Shown piece after piece: positions 1 through 8,072 of a stretch of DNA of 50,078 nucleotides (position 1 is its first letter; every line of letters begins with the position of its first letter). The stretch is taken from NCBI GenBank assembly GCA_003132205.1, contig PKWY01000042.1, forward strand, positions 25,231-75,308. Direction: 5' to 3'. The translations under genes and the position numbers were made by a program. Below the pieces are notes generated by a model. It was given only the letters and a program-made list of their open reading frames with translations. It did not search any database and had not been told where the DNA came from. Source of the DNA: Acidimicrobiaceae bacterium (GTDB taxonomy: Bacteria > Actinomycetota > Acidimicrobiia > Acidimicrobiales > RAAP-2).

Positions 1-185
1 CCGATTCGATTGGGCCACGGGTAGAGGACCTGGCCACGCGCGCCGGCGGGGACCTCCCCGCCCGCGAAACCCTCGACAACGCTGAGCCCGCCCTTCACGT
101 ACGTGCGAAGCGTCGCTCCGACCTCGGTAATCACCGCTCGCTGGTCGCCGTGGGCGATCGCGATCTGTTCGCCGGAGGGAAGCAT
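1..185 (-). CDS. Aldose 1-epimerase (galactose mutarotase), N-terminal part
   Basis: Only the first 61 codons lie in the window; the rest runs off the left edge. The reverse strand reads from an ATG at 183-185 (MLPSGEQIAIAHGDQ...) and contains ITEVGATLRTY and RGQVLYPWPNRI. These are the N-terminal signatures of the aldose 1-epimerase family, in which the Arg of the RxxxxPWPNRI segment contacts the sugar. Such enzymes interconvert alpha and beta anomers of hexoses in the cytosol. A purine-rich AAGGA lies about 11 bases before the ATG. The gene diverges from surE across roughly 57 bases, so the two promoters must share that short gap. The catalytic His and Glu are outside the window, so activity cannot be judged. 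Confidence 0.75.
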   Translation of the reverse strand, partial: MLPSGEQIAIAHGDQRAVITEVGATLRTYVKGGLSVVEGFAGGEVPAGARGQVLYPWPNRI

Positions 186-242
186 CAGTTGGTTTTCCTT
201 CTATTCACTGCCATGTAACTTACGACAGTTAACGTGGCAAAT

Positions 243-1094
243 ATGCGTATTCTCATAACAAACGATGACGGCGTCTCAGCTCCCGGAATCGCGGTGCTCG
301 CACGCAGCATCGCCAGATGGATCGAGAGGTGCCCCGAAGGCGAGACCCGCGAAGCCATTATCGTGGCCCCGCACGAGAACTACTCGGGAATGTCGTCAGC
401 CGTCGGCGACGTCTACGGGCACCCCTTCGTGCACTACAAGCGCTTCACGATCAGCGGAGCCGAGTCGATTCCCGCCTACGCGCTCGAAGGACCACCCGCA
501 CTCTGCGCGATTCTGGGAACGATTGGCTACTTCAACTTTCGCCCCGACATGATCTTGTCGGGCATCAACGCCGGAGCCAACGTCGGGCGAAGCGTCCTGC
601 ACTCGGGAACCATCGGGGCGATTCTCACCGGTGCCCAACTAGGTCTCTCCGGACTCGCCGTCTCGGTCCAGTGGGGAGAGAACGTCCACTTCGAGACCGC
701 CGGCGATGTCGCGGTTGAAGTTCTGCAAGAGCTCATGAACGCGCCCTCACGTACGCTCTTCAACCTCAACGTGCCAAATCTTCCCGTCAGCGAACTGAAA
801 GGCGTGCGACGTGGCCGAATTTCGACAGCGGGCCTCATCAAAGCCGGAGGGTCCCGGGCCGCGGCCGAGCCGCTCGCCGACGAGGGTGAACTCCAGATTC
901 GCCTCGGTGCGGCCACCCCCGAGCTCGGTGACGTGAGCGACGAGGACGCCGACGAGGACGGCGCGCTGCTCGCTGCCGGTTACGCCTCGCTCACGCCGCT
1001 CAAGGGGCCACAAGAGGACACCGACACCGCCCTGGACGAACACCTCTACTCGGCGCTCGGAGCGATTGAACGACACCTCGAATCAGCGCGCTAA
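243..1094 (+). CDS. surE: 5'/3'-nucleotidase SurE
   Basis: SurE is a divalent-metal-dependent phosphatase that removes phosphate from nucleoside 5'- and 3'-monophosphates in the cytosol and is linked to stationary-phase survival. The N-terminus MRILITNDDGVSAPGI carries the metal-binding Asp pair. SGINAGANVG with the following HSGTIGAI is the conserved Asn/Ser active-site block. The product is about 283 residues, somewhat longer than the usual 250. The extra length is an acidic insert near residues 220-245. I chose the ATG at 243 because family members begin almost exactly MRIL-TNDDG; a GTG at 234 would add MAN. It converges on arfB, and the two stop codons abut with no space for a terminator hairpin. 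Confidence 0.92.
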   Translation: MRILITNDDGVSAPGIAVLARSIARWIERCPEGETREAIIVAPHENYSGMSSAVGDVYGHPFVHYKRFTISGAESIPAYALEGPPALCAILGTIGYFNFRPDMILSGINAGANVGRSVLHSGTIGAILTGAQLGLSGLAVSVQWGENVHFETAGDVAVEVLQELMNAPSRTLFNLNVPNLPVSELKGVRRGRISTAGLIKAGGSRAAAEPLADEGELQIRLGAATPELGDVSDEDADEDGALLAAGYASLTPLKGPQEDTDTALDEHLYSALGAIERHLESAR

Positions 1095-1532
1095 CTAATC
1101 CTCGGTGGGGCGCCGGCGCTGCTCCTTGACCCGGCTTCGGGCCTTCTTCTCATCCACACGACGAACCTTTGAGGCGCGCGTGGGCTTGCTCGCTCGGCGA
1201 GGAGGTTGGCGAAGAAGGGCGGCCCCGATCTTCTCGGCCAGATGTTCGAGAGCCGCTGAGCGGTTCTGACCTTGCGATCGAAACCGACTCGAGCTCGACC
1301 TGACCACCGTGCCGATCTTCTCGAGCAGGAGTTCACGGTCCGCTTCGCTCAGCACCTGGGACGTCGCGACGTGAAAGGAAGCGACGATTCGAGTCAGCGC
1401 ACGATTCGCGTGCTGACCGCCAGGACCTCCCGACGTCGTGACGCGAAGCACGACCTCGTCGGGCGGGACGATCAGACGGGCCCGAATGTAGAGCGACCCG
1501 TCGCTTTGGACGTGGGGGCCGCGCGACGCCAT
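1095..1532 (-). CDS. arfB: Peptidyl-tRNA hydrolase ArfB (alternative ribosome rescue)
   Basis: This is a 145-residue release-factor-like protein with the catalytic GGQ loop in the context TSGGPGGQHANR near residues 33-44. ArfB enters stalled ribosomes without a stop codon and hydrolyses the peptidyl-tRNA. It lacks the codon-recognition domains of RF1/RF2, which fits the short length. The C-terminal 40 residues are rich in Arg and Lys (KARSRVKEQRRR), as expected for the tail that lies in the empty mRNA channel. The ATG is 3 bases past the stop of the upstream thioesterase gene, so the two are probably co-transcribed. Confidence 0.9.
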   Translation of the reverse strand: MASRGPHVQSDGSLYIRARLIVPPDEVVLRVTTSGGPGGQHANRALTRIVASFHVATSQVLSEADRELLLEKIGTVVRSSSSRFRSQGQNRSAALEHLAEKIGAALLRQPPRRASKPTRASKVRRVDEKKARSRVKEQRRRPTED

Positions 1533-1535
1533 GAG

Positions 1536-2366
1536 CTAGTGGACGTTGGGCAGTCGAACCATCGCGAGCTGCGTTGACGACGCCACAAGTTCTCCCCTGT
1601 CATCGAAGAGCTCGCATCGCTCGTCGACCAGGCCGTCGGCGATGACGACGCACCATTGGCGAGCGCGCAGCCACTCGCTGGTTGGAATGCGACGGATGTA
1701 GGAGGTGAGCTGCAACGTCGGCACCCAACCCGACGACCCCAGAGGAAACGTCGCTGGCGGCAAGGCGTCGCTCGCGAAGAGCAGGCTCCAGGCGTTCCAC
1801 TGCGCATTGCCGTCGTTTAGCCGGAGCCATCCACGGACCTCGCCGCGCTCGGAACGTTCTCCGTTCCACCATGCGGCGCTTGAGGGGTCGAGGCGAAGGT
1901 CCATCACCTTCCTCATGTTGATTTCCTCTTCGTCCGTTGACTGGTGACACTCTGCAATCGGCGCCAACTCGGGCGCAGCGGAGTCCATGTAACGCGCGAG
2001 TGAGTCCTCGTGCAGGGTTCCGACGGTGACCAGCGATTCGATGGAAACCTGTCCACCTTGCTCGAGCGTGACGTGGACGAAGGAGACTCCCCGACCCACC
2101 CGGCGCACATTGGTGCGCAACTCGGCGGGCCCGACGTCCGGAGCGCCGGCGTAGTTGGTCGTGATTGCCGTCGTGTGCAGGTGGCTCGCGCCGTCTTCGG
2201 ACGCCGCGGCCAGTGCCGCGTTGGCCATGACGCACTGCAGGTAGCCGCCGTTGGGATGTCCCGCGATGGTGTAGTACTGGGACAGGTTCACGAAGTAGCG
2301 CCCTGGACCTAGGGGCTCCACGGCAGCCGCTTCGCGCAGGGCGCGGCCTTCTTCTGAGGTAGTCAC
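1536..2366 (-). CDS. Acyl-CoA thioesterase family protein (double hotdog, TesB-like)
   Basis: This 276-residue protein has the layout of an actinobacterial thioesterase-like (TesB/acyl-CoA thioesterase II) protein, with two hotdog halves in one chain. The N-terminal half contains YYTIAGHPNGGYLQCVMANAA, where the GHPNGGY turn and the helix after it are typical of the first hotdog. The second half contains WLRLNDGNAQWNAWSLLFASDA and ends in an Asp/Glu-rich hairpin. The family cleaves acyl-CoA to free acid and CoA; the chain-length preference is unknown. The start is GTG. It is upstream of arfB in the same transcript and diverges from the damaged mmsA remnant, about 60 bases away. Confidence 0.75.
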   Translation of the reverse strand: MTTSEEGRALREAAAVEPLGPGRYFVNLSQYYTIAGHPNGGYLQCVMANAALAAASEDGASHLHTTAITTNYAGAPDVGPAELRTNVRRVGRGVSFVHVTLEQGGQVSIESLVTVGTLHEDSLARYMDSAAPELAPIAECHQSTDEEEINMRKVMDLRLDPSSAAWWNGERSERGEVRGWLRLNDGNAQWNAWSLLFASDALPPATFPLGSSGWVPTLQLTSYIRRIPTSEWLRARQWCVVIADGLVDERCELFDDRGELVASSTQLAMVRLPNVH

Positions 2367-2429
2367 ACCGCAACCCTAATTCGCTCGCGCCGGGCGACGG
2401 TAGATTTGGCATTGCGAAGGAGGGTGATC

Positions 2430-2700
2430 ATGCAGTCAGTTCCCGTTTCATCAGCGGCCAACGTGTCCACGCCATCGGAGAGTCTCCGGTCTTCAACCCC
2501 GCGACCGGCGAAATGACTTCTCAGGTTCCCGTTTCCGTCCCCGCCTCTTCGTTTGGCGGATGGAGGAACTCCCTCTTCGTCCACGCGCACGTCCACCGCC
2601 CCGAGGGCTTCACCTTCTGCACCCGCGCAAGAGTGATCACCGCGCGCTGGCCACTCCGCTCGGGTCCCAGATCGACCTCGGGTCTCCGACCACTCGTTAG
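2430..2700 (+). pseudogene. mmsA: Remnant of methylmalonate-semialdehyde dehydrogenase gene (mmsA), internally deleted and frameshifted
   Basis: A strong Shine-Dalgarno (GAAGGAGGGTGATC) precedes the ATG at 2430. Ten codons on, but in another frame, the text reads RFISGQRV and then PVFNPATGEMTSQVP, the N-terminus of MmsA/IolA-type aldehyde dehydrogenases. It runs in frame straight into VPASSFGGWRNSLF, HVHRPEGFTFCTR and RVITARW, which is the C-terminus of the same family. A further frame change then gives SQIDLGSPTTR and a stop, again the family ending. About 400 internal residues, including the catalytic Cys, are missing. The lesions seen are one frameshift near the start, one large in-frame deletion and one frameshift near the end. 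The stop is 3 bases before the next gene's ATG, so the old leader may now drive the permease. Confidence 0.85.
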
Positions 2701-2703
2701 GCA

Positions 2704-4143
2704 ATGATCCACACGGCCCGCCACACCCTCGACTGGATTGGGGCCGGACTCCGCGAGAGTCTGGCCATGCTCTGGATGACGTGGTGGCCCATTGTCTTCG
2801 GCTTCACGCTGTCGGGCGCCGTCCAGAGTTTCCTGCCCCGTGACGGGCTTCGTTCGAAGCTGGGAACGACGACGCCCGGTTCTTCTTCGAGAGCCGCGTT
2901 GCTCGGCGTCATCTCGTCGTCGTGCAGTTACGCCGCGAGCGCCATGTCGCGTGCGCTCTTCGCGCGAGGAGCCTCGTGGACGAACGCCATCATCTTCATG
3001 GTCGCCTCCACCAATCTGGTGATCGAGCTCGGGATCGTGCTCTACCTCCTGCTCGGATGGCAGTTCGTCGTGGCCCAGTTCGTGGGCGGCGCCCTCATGG
3101 TGGCCGCCCTGATGGCCTTGACGGGCCTCTTCTTCTCCAAGGAGACTCAGGACGGACTTCGCGTGCGGGTCGTGCTCGACGCGCCTCCGGCGGCGTCGGG
3201 AACGACCTCAACGTGGCGCGAGCGCATGCGCTCGGCCCGTTTCTACCGCCTGAGCGCCCGCTTCACCATGGGCGACTTCACCATGCTCCGCAAGGAGCTG
3301 CTCGCCGGCTTCGTCGTGGCCGGATTCCTCAGCGTCCACGTGCCAACGCTCTGGTGGTCGCACCTTTTTCTCACCGGTCACGGATCGCTCACGGTCATCG
3401 AGAACGTCGTCGTCGCTCCGCTGCTCGCGGTCATCTCCTTCGTCTGCTCGGTCGGCAACATCCCGCTCGCGGCGGCGCTGTGGAGTCACGGCGTGGCCTT
3501 TGGCGGAGTGATCAGCTTCATCTTCGCCGACCTGGTCACGTTGCCCCTCCTACTGATCTACCGGCGCTTCTACGGCACCCGCTCCACGCTGCGACTGTTC
3601 GCACTCTTGTGGCTGGTGATGAGCGGCGGCGGATTGCTCGTCAATCTGCTCTTCAGCTCGGCCCATCTGATGCCGACGACGCGTCACTCCGCGGCGCTGT
3701 CGGGTGAGTTCCCCCTCGGCGCGACGCTGGTGCTCAACGTGCTGGCGTCGGCGCTGCTCATCGGCGTGTGGGTCCTTTCTCGCCAGGCCCGCGACGACGC
3801 CAGCGCGCGCGATCCGATCTGTGGGATGACCGTCGACGTCAGCGCCCCGGTCGCCACCCGCACGCGCGACGGCCAGACCTTCTACTTCTGCTCACTGCGC
3901 TGCGCCGAGCGCTTTGACCGCCACGAGGACCCCGCGCAGATGGACGAGGACCCAGACGGCGATCACGTCGACCCGGTTTGTTCGATGCGCGTGAACGCAA
4001 CGACCGCCCCGCATTGCGTCGGCGCGGACGATGTGACCTACTATTTCTGCAGCGAGGGATGTCGAACAGCATTCCTCGAAAGCTCGAGCACTCCACCCGG
4101 CTCGCAACAAATTGAACTAGGACGTAAGCCATCTCATGAGTAA
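2704..4143 (+). CDS. Permease (DUF318/PF03773 type) with two C-terminal YHS domains
   Basis: This is a 479-residue membrane protein. Residues 1-360 form the two-repeat permease, with a repeat-1 core ISSSCSYAASAMSRALFARG followed by the GASWTNA type turn, and a repeat-2 core FVCSVGNIPLAAALWSHG followed by a membrane segment with IFADLVTLPLL. Each core has a Cys where related permeases carry conserved Cys or polar residues. After the last helix come two YHS modules. The first starts DPICGMTV and has FYFCSLRCAERF; the second starts DPVCSMRV and has YYFCSEGCRTAF. YHS modules occur in heavy-metal transporters and reductases and are thought to bind metal through their Cys. I infer a metal or metalloid exporter, substrate unknown. 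It overlaps the Nudix gene by 8 bases. Confidence 0.72.
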   Translation: MIHTARHTLDWIGAGLRESLAMLWMTWWPIVFGFTLSGAVQSFLPRDGLRSKLGTTTPGSSSRAALLGVISSSCSYAASAMSRALFARGASWTNAIIFMVASTNLVIELGIVLYLLLGWQFVVAQFVGGALMVAALMALTGLFFSKETQDGLRVRVVLDAPPAASGTTSTWRERMRSARFYRLSARFTMGDFTMLRKELLAGFVVAGFLSVHVPTLWWSHLFLTGHGSLTVIENVVVAPLLAVISFVCSVGNIPLAAALWSHGVAFGGVISFIFADLVTLPLLLIYRRFYGTRSTLRLFALLWLVMSGGGLLVNLLFSSAHLMPTTRHSAALSGEFPLGATLVLNVLASALLIGVWVLSRQARDDASARDPICGMTVDVSAPVATRTRDGQTFYFCSLRCAERFDRHEDPAQMDEDPDGDHVDPVCSMRVNATTAPHCVGADDVTYYFCSEGCRTAFLESSSTPPGSQQIELGRKPSHE

Positions 4144-4555
4144 GCAGCACACCAGTGTCCGTTCCTACGGCGTCTTGATCAGCGAAGGCCGCGTGGCCCT
4201 CGTCCGCTCGAGTAACCCCCGTCACGTGCCGCCACTGTGGTGGCTCCCGGGTGGAGGCATCGACTTTGGCGAGGCGCCCGAGGACAGCCTCGTTCGTGAG
4301 TTCAAGGAAGAGACCGGCCTCGAGATCCACGAGCCCGCGCTGCTCGGCGTCACGAGCGACGTGCGCCGACGCGACAACGGCGACAAGATCCATACCGTTC
4401 GCATCCTGTTCACCGCCGAACTGAAGGGTGGAGAGCTCAGCCACGAGATCCACGGCACCACCGATCACGCGGCATGGTTCGATCTAGCCGACCTCGAATC
4501 CGTGAATATCGCCGACTACGCCCGGGCGGCGATCGACGCCGCTCAGCCGAAGTAG
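4136..4555 (+). CDS. Nudix hydrolase
   Basis: A 139-residue single-domain Nudix protein. The Nudix box is complete: GGIDFGEAPEDSLVREFKEE then TGL, matching GX5EX7REUXEEXGU, so the metal-binding glutamates are present. Nudix enzymes cleave nucleoside diphosphates linked to another moiety; nothing in the sequence fixes the substrate. The start overlaps the end of the permease gene, suggesting translational coupling. Its last 13 bases overlap the 3' end of the convergent acyl-CoA ligase gene. Confidence 0.88.
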   Translation: MSKQHTSVRSYGVLISEGRVALVRSSNPRHVPPLWWLPGGGIDFGEAPEDSLVREFKEETGLEIHEPALLGVTSDVRRRDNGDKIHTVRILFTAELKGGELSHEIHGTTDHAAWFDLADLESVNIADYARAAIDAAQPK

Positions 4556-6219
4556 CGCCCGGGCATCTCGCGCTTGAGAAACTTGCCCGCGGCGTTGCGC
4601 GGAAGCGGCTCATCGGTGAACGCCATCCGGCTGGGGATCTTGAAGCTCGCGAGACGCGGGTGCAGGTGCGCGTGGAGTTCACTTTCGGTGAGCCTCATCC
4701 CGGGCTTCAGCATCACGGTCACCGCCACTTCTTCACCGAGACGCTCGTGGGGCAGCCCGAAGACCGCCGCCTCGTAGACCGCGGGGTGCTCGTAGATCGC
4801 CGACTCCACTTCGGCGGAGTACACGTTCTCGCCCGCTCGAAGGATCATGTCCTTCAATCGGTCCTCGATGTAGAGGAAGCCCTCGCCGTCGATGTAGCCG
4901 ATGTCCCCCGTGCGCAGCCAACCCTTCACGATCGTTGACACGGTCGCTTCGGGCTTGTTCCAGAAGCCGCGGATGAGCGTCGGGGATCTCATCCAGATCT
5001 CCCCGCTCTCGCCGGCCGGCACCGCGCGGGCGCTCTCGTCTCGAATCTCGACATCCATCACAATTGTCGGCGTCCGCCCGGTCGACGACGGGTGGGTGAT
5101 GTAGTCGTCGCCGTAGTTTCCTGGTCCGTAGGCGTTCGTCTCGGTCAACCCGTAGCCGAGAGTGGGACGGCCGTGCTTGAAGGAGCTGTCCACGCGGGCA
5201 ACCAGTTTCGCCGGCGCCGGGGCTCCGCCGCCGCCGACCGCGGTGAGCGACGACGTGTCGTACTTCGCGAAGTTCGGGTTCTCGAGCATGTCCCACGACT
5301 GGGTCGGGACACCAACGAAACTCGTGACTTGGTGACGCTCGATCAGCTGCAATGCGCGCTCGGGCTCCCATCGGTACATCATGACGAGCTTGAAATGCCA
5401 CGAGAAGCACGACATCATGACCGGAATGCAGCCCGTGACGTGAAAGAGGGGAACGACCAGGATGAAGCACGGCGCCAGCCCGCTACCCTCGACGCCGTCG
5501 TCTCGCCTCGCCGCTTGGATCGAGGCGCCCGAGGAGAACGCCATGACGGTCTGGCAGATCGCGCCGTGCGTCGAGACGGCGCCCTTCGGGAACCCGGTGG
5601 TCCCGGACGTGTAGAGAATCGTCGCGTCCATATCGGGTGAGATCTCGGCGTGGGGCATCGCGGCACCGCGCACGACCACGTCATGCCAGTACTCGACGCC
5701 TGGAGGAAGCGGCAGGAGCTCGTCGAGGCGCACGCCCAGAATCCTCACCCCGGCCCGCTGGCAGGCGTCATCGGCTCGAGACACCCGCTCGCTGTCGGCG
5801 ATCAGGACGCTGAGTCCGGCGTCATTGACCCCGTAGTCCAGCTCGTCCTCGGTCCACCACGAGTTGAGCGACACCGAGATCGCGCCTATCGAGGTGATGG
5901 CGGCGAACGAGATTATCCACTCGGGCAGGTTGCGCATAGCAATCCCGACGCGGTCGCCCTTCCTGATGTTGTAATGGTGCACGAGCGCGTAGCCCAGCGC
6001 GTCGACTTCTTGCATGACCTCATCAAAGGTCCACTGTTCGTCCTCGTAGACAAGGAACGTCTGATCGAGACCTCGCGCACTGTCGAAGAACTGGCGAAGG
6101 TCCGAGGGGGAGTTCTTAAAGACGCGATTGGTCGCCCCATCGCTTTCAACCTCAGTCACTTCAAACGGCTGGCCCGGTGCCGATACCGCCGCGATTGCCT
6201 CTTCGATGCTTAATGCCAC
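4543..6219 (-). CDS. AMP-dependent acyl-CoA synthetase (class I adenylate-forming)
   Basis: A 558-residue enzyme that activates a carboxylic acid to acyl-AMP and then acyl-CoA. The P-loop reads ILYTSGTTGFPKGAVSTHGA near residue 205. The later adenylation motifs are GYGLTETN, WLRTGDIGYIDGEGFLYI and the hinge DRLKDMILRAGENVYSAEVE. The catalytic Lys of the C-terminal lobe is in NAAGKFLKREM near the end. The chain length and motifs fit fatty or aromatic acid CoA ligases. The start is GTG with AAGGGAG about 5 bases upstream. The gene stands alone, converging on the Nudix gene and diverging from a DUF167 gene. Substrate cannot be told from sequence. Confidence 0.88.
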   Translation of the reverse strand: MALSIEEAIAAVSAPGQPFEVTEVESDGATNRVFKNSPSDLRQFFDSARGLDQTFLVYEDEQWTFDEVMQEVDALGYALVHHYNIRKGDRVGIAMRNLPEWIISFAAITSIGAISVSLNSWWTEDELDYGVNDAGLSVLIADSERVSRADDACQRAGVRILGVRLDELLPLPPGVEYWHDVVVRGAAMPHAEISPDMDATILYTSGTTGFPKGAVSTHGAICQTVMAFSSGASIQAARRDDGVEGSGLAPCFILVVPLFHVTGCIPVMMSCFSWHFKLVMMYRWEPERALQLIERHQVTSFVGVPTQSWDMLENPNFAKYDTSSLTAVGGGGAPAPAKLVARVDSSFKHGRPTLGYGLTETNAYGPGNYGDDYITHPSSTGRTPTIVMDVEIRDESARAVPAGESGEIWMRSPTLIRGFWNKPEATVSTIVKGWLRTGDIGYIDGEGFLYIEDRLKDMILRAGENVYSAEVESAIYEHPAVYEAAVFGLPHERLGEEVAVTVMLKPGMRLTESELHAHLHPRLASFKIPSRMAFTDEPLPRNAAGKFLKREMPGRYFG

Positions 6220-6329
6220 GAGTCTCCCTTAACGTTTCCAAATCCTATGCAAAACTCCGTGCGGGCCTTCGTCATTGGTAGAACTGATGCATGAACTCCG
6301 CCCGCAACGTTGCGCTCAAAGGACAATAG

Positions 6330-6599
6330 ATGCTTCGCTTCTCGGTCCACGTGCACCCCGGCGCTCGCGCGAGTCGGGTGGGGGGCGACTACGACGGGGC
6401 TCTGAACGTGCACGTGCGCGCCCGTGCGGTGGACGGGGCCGCCACCGCCCAGGTGCTCAGCGTGCTCGCCGAGGCCTTCGACGTGCGCGTCGGCGCGGTG
6501 CACTTGCTACGGGGAGCTCACTCGCGGACCAAGTCCGTCGAGATCGAGGGCGACGAAGCGGCGCTCAGCGCACGACTCGCGCAACTGTTAGGGACCTAG
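6330..6599 (+). CDS. DUF167 (YggU-like) family protein
   Basis: An 89-residue protein with the DUF167 pattern: FSVHVHPGARASRVGG at the start, then LNVHVRARAVDGAATAQVL and a C-terminal HSRTKSVEIEGD. The fold is a small alpha/beta domain found across bacteria, eukaryotes and archaea. No biochemical role is firmly established. A purine-rich AAAGGACAAT precedes the ATG. It is followed after 67 bases by the small PLDc_N-type membrane protein. Confidence 0.82.
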   Translation: MLRFSVHVHPGARASRVGGDYDGALNVHVRARAVDGAATAQVLSVLAEAFDVRVGAVHLLRGAHSRTKSVEIEGDEAALSARLAQLLGT

Positions 6600-6666
6600 G
6601 CTCTGCGAACTGCCCGAAGACCTGTGGGAGAATTCGGGCATATCCATTGTGTGAAAGGAACACCCG

Positions 6667-6966
6667 ATGTTTGGATCAAGTTATCCACTCTTCGACATCT
6701 TCGTCTCTACCTTGTACTTCGCGCTGCTGATCTTCTGGATCATCCTGGTCTTTCATATCGTGATCGACATCTTTCGCAGCCACGATCTCTCCGGCACCAT
6801 GAAGGCCCTCTGGGTGCTGTTCATCTTCGTCCTGCCACTGATTGGATGCCTGGTGTACCTCATCACGCGCGGCGGATCGATGCACGAACGACAGCTTCAT
6901 CAACTGCAGGTCCAGCAGAAGGCGTTCGAGGACTACATCCGCAAGGTTGCCAATACGAAGGAATAA
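6667..6966 (+). CDS. Small membrane protein with PLDc_N-type domain
   Basis: This 99-residue protein has two predicted membrane helices. The first is LFDIFVSTLYFALLIFWIIL; the second is MKALWVLFIFVLPLIGCLVY. Between them is a charged loop with IDIFRSHDLSG. The second helix is followed by LITRGGSMHERQ and an amphipathic tail. The W-x-x-x-V/I-F-x-L-P-x-x-G pattern of the second helix matches the N-terminal transmembrane domain of cardiolipin synthase-like proteins (PLDc_N), which often occurs alone in actinobacteria. It has no phospholipase HKD motif, so it is not itself an enzyme. AAAGGAACACCCG precedes the ATG. Function unknown. Confidence 0.75.
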   Translation: MFGSSYPLFDIFVSTLYFALLIFWIILVFHIVIDIFRSHDLSGTMKALWVLFIFVLPLIGCLVYLITRGGSMHERQLHQLQVQQKAFEDYIRKVANTKE

Positions 6967-7021
6967 GGCTCAGCGAAACCGAAGCCCCGCTCGTGAGGGA
7001 CGAACGCGGCTCATTCGGTTC

Positions 7022-7990
7022 TCAGGCGAGCGCGTGCGTAGTTCCCGCGGCCTTTTGGGCCGTGCGTTCCACGTTCGCCGAAAGCTTCGCAACGAATGCA
7101 TCAAGATCAGTCCGCGCCTTCTCGGCTTCCGCGGAGAGCCCCGCCAGGTGATCGACGTCCCAAAGTCCGAGAACCGGGTCGAGCACGTCTTTCAAGAACT
7201 GGCCGAGGCCGTAGATACCTTCTCGTGCGATGCGCACCGCGTGGCGAGTGAACGACGGAATGCCGGTGCCGGGCATTGCGAAGGCGCTCACCTGCTTCGC
7301 GGCGGCGATCATCATCGTCGAAGGGTCGATCGCGAACGCCGCCAGCGCGAGGTCGCGATAGAAGAGGTAGTGCTTCGTTTCGTCACCGGCCACGAGCGCC
7401 AGCACGTTGCGGCCGATCTTGTCGTCCTTCGGCAACTTGGCACCGGTGTTGCGGTGGGCGATCTGGGTTGCCCGCTCCTGGAACGAGACGTAGGTGATGA
7501 GATCGGCAATGGTCTCTGGTTCTGGGACCTTTCCCTTGCCCATCTGAACTCGCCGGCCTTCTTCCAAAAGCGTCGGGTCGATACAGCGGCTGATGTGAAC
7601 CCAGTCGCGCATCACCATGGCGTGACGGTTCTCCTCCATCGTCCATTGATGGTTCCAGTCGCGAATCGGGTGGCCCATGGGAGCGTGGACCATCAGCGAA
7701 TGCGTGTAGTAGGGCAGGTTGTCCTCGGTCAGCAGGTTGACGTAGATCGAACTGCGCACGCCCGCAGCGAGCGGGTAGTCGGACTCGGACCAAGGGCGTT
7801 CGCTGAACTTCTCCCCCTGGCCCCAGTCAATCTGCTCGTGGGGGAACCAAAGGCGGGGCGCTTCGAGGTGACGATTGTAGAGCCGCTCAACGTCGGGGGC
7901 GATCTCGGTGAGGAGATCGGTGCGGCTAGTTGGCAATCGCTTTACGGTCAACTCGACCCTTTCGATGGTGGCACTGCATAGCAGCACCAT
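7022..7990 (-). CDS. Acyl-[acyl-carrier-protein] desaturase (FA_desaturase_2, DesA-like)
   Basis: A soluble di-iron enzyme of the plant-type/mycobacterial DesA family that puts a cis double bond in an ACP-bound fatty acyl chain using O2 and reduced ferredoxin. The two iron-binding pairs are visible: MEENRHAMVMRDW in the middle and AGDETKHYLFYRDLA in the second half, matching EExxH and DExxH. The N-terminal DNLPYYTHSL and the first Glu segment also fit. About 320 residues, the usual length. The ATG at 7990 has no clear ribosome site; a TTG at 7951 preceded by GAAAGGG is a good alternative start. It diverges from an MFS gene over about 80 bases. Its activity implies exposure to O2. Confidence 0.87.
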   Translation of the reverse strand: MVLLCSATIERVELTVKRLPTSRTDLLTEIAPDVERLYNRHLEAPRLWFPHEQIDWGQGEKFSERPWSESDYPLAAGVRSSIYVNLLTEDNLPYYTHSLMVHAPMGHPIRDWNHQWTMEENRHAMVMRDWVHISRCIDPTLLEEGRRVQMGKGKVPEPETIADLITYVSFQERATQIAHRNTGAKLPKDDKIGRNVLALVAGDETKHYLFYRDLALAAFAIDPSTMMIAAAKQVSAFAMPGTGIPSFTRHAVRIAREGIYGLGQFLKDVLDPVLGLWDVDHLAGLSAEAEKARTDLDAFVAKLSANVERTAQKAAGTTHALA

Positions 7991-8072
7991 CAAGCGTAAT
8001 GGCGTAGTCAGCAGAACCTTCGTTCAACTTGTGATTCGCTGCACAAGCAGGGCCATGTAACCTGATTGTCTC

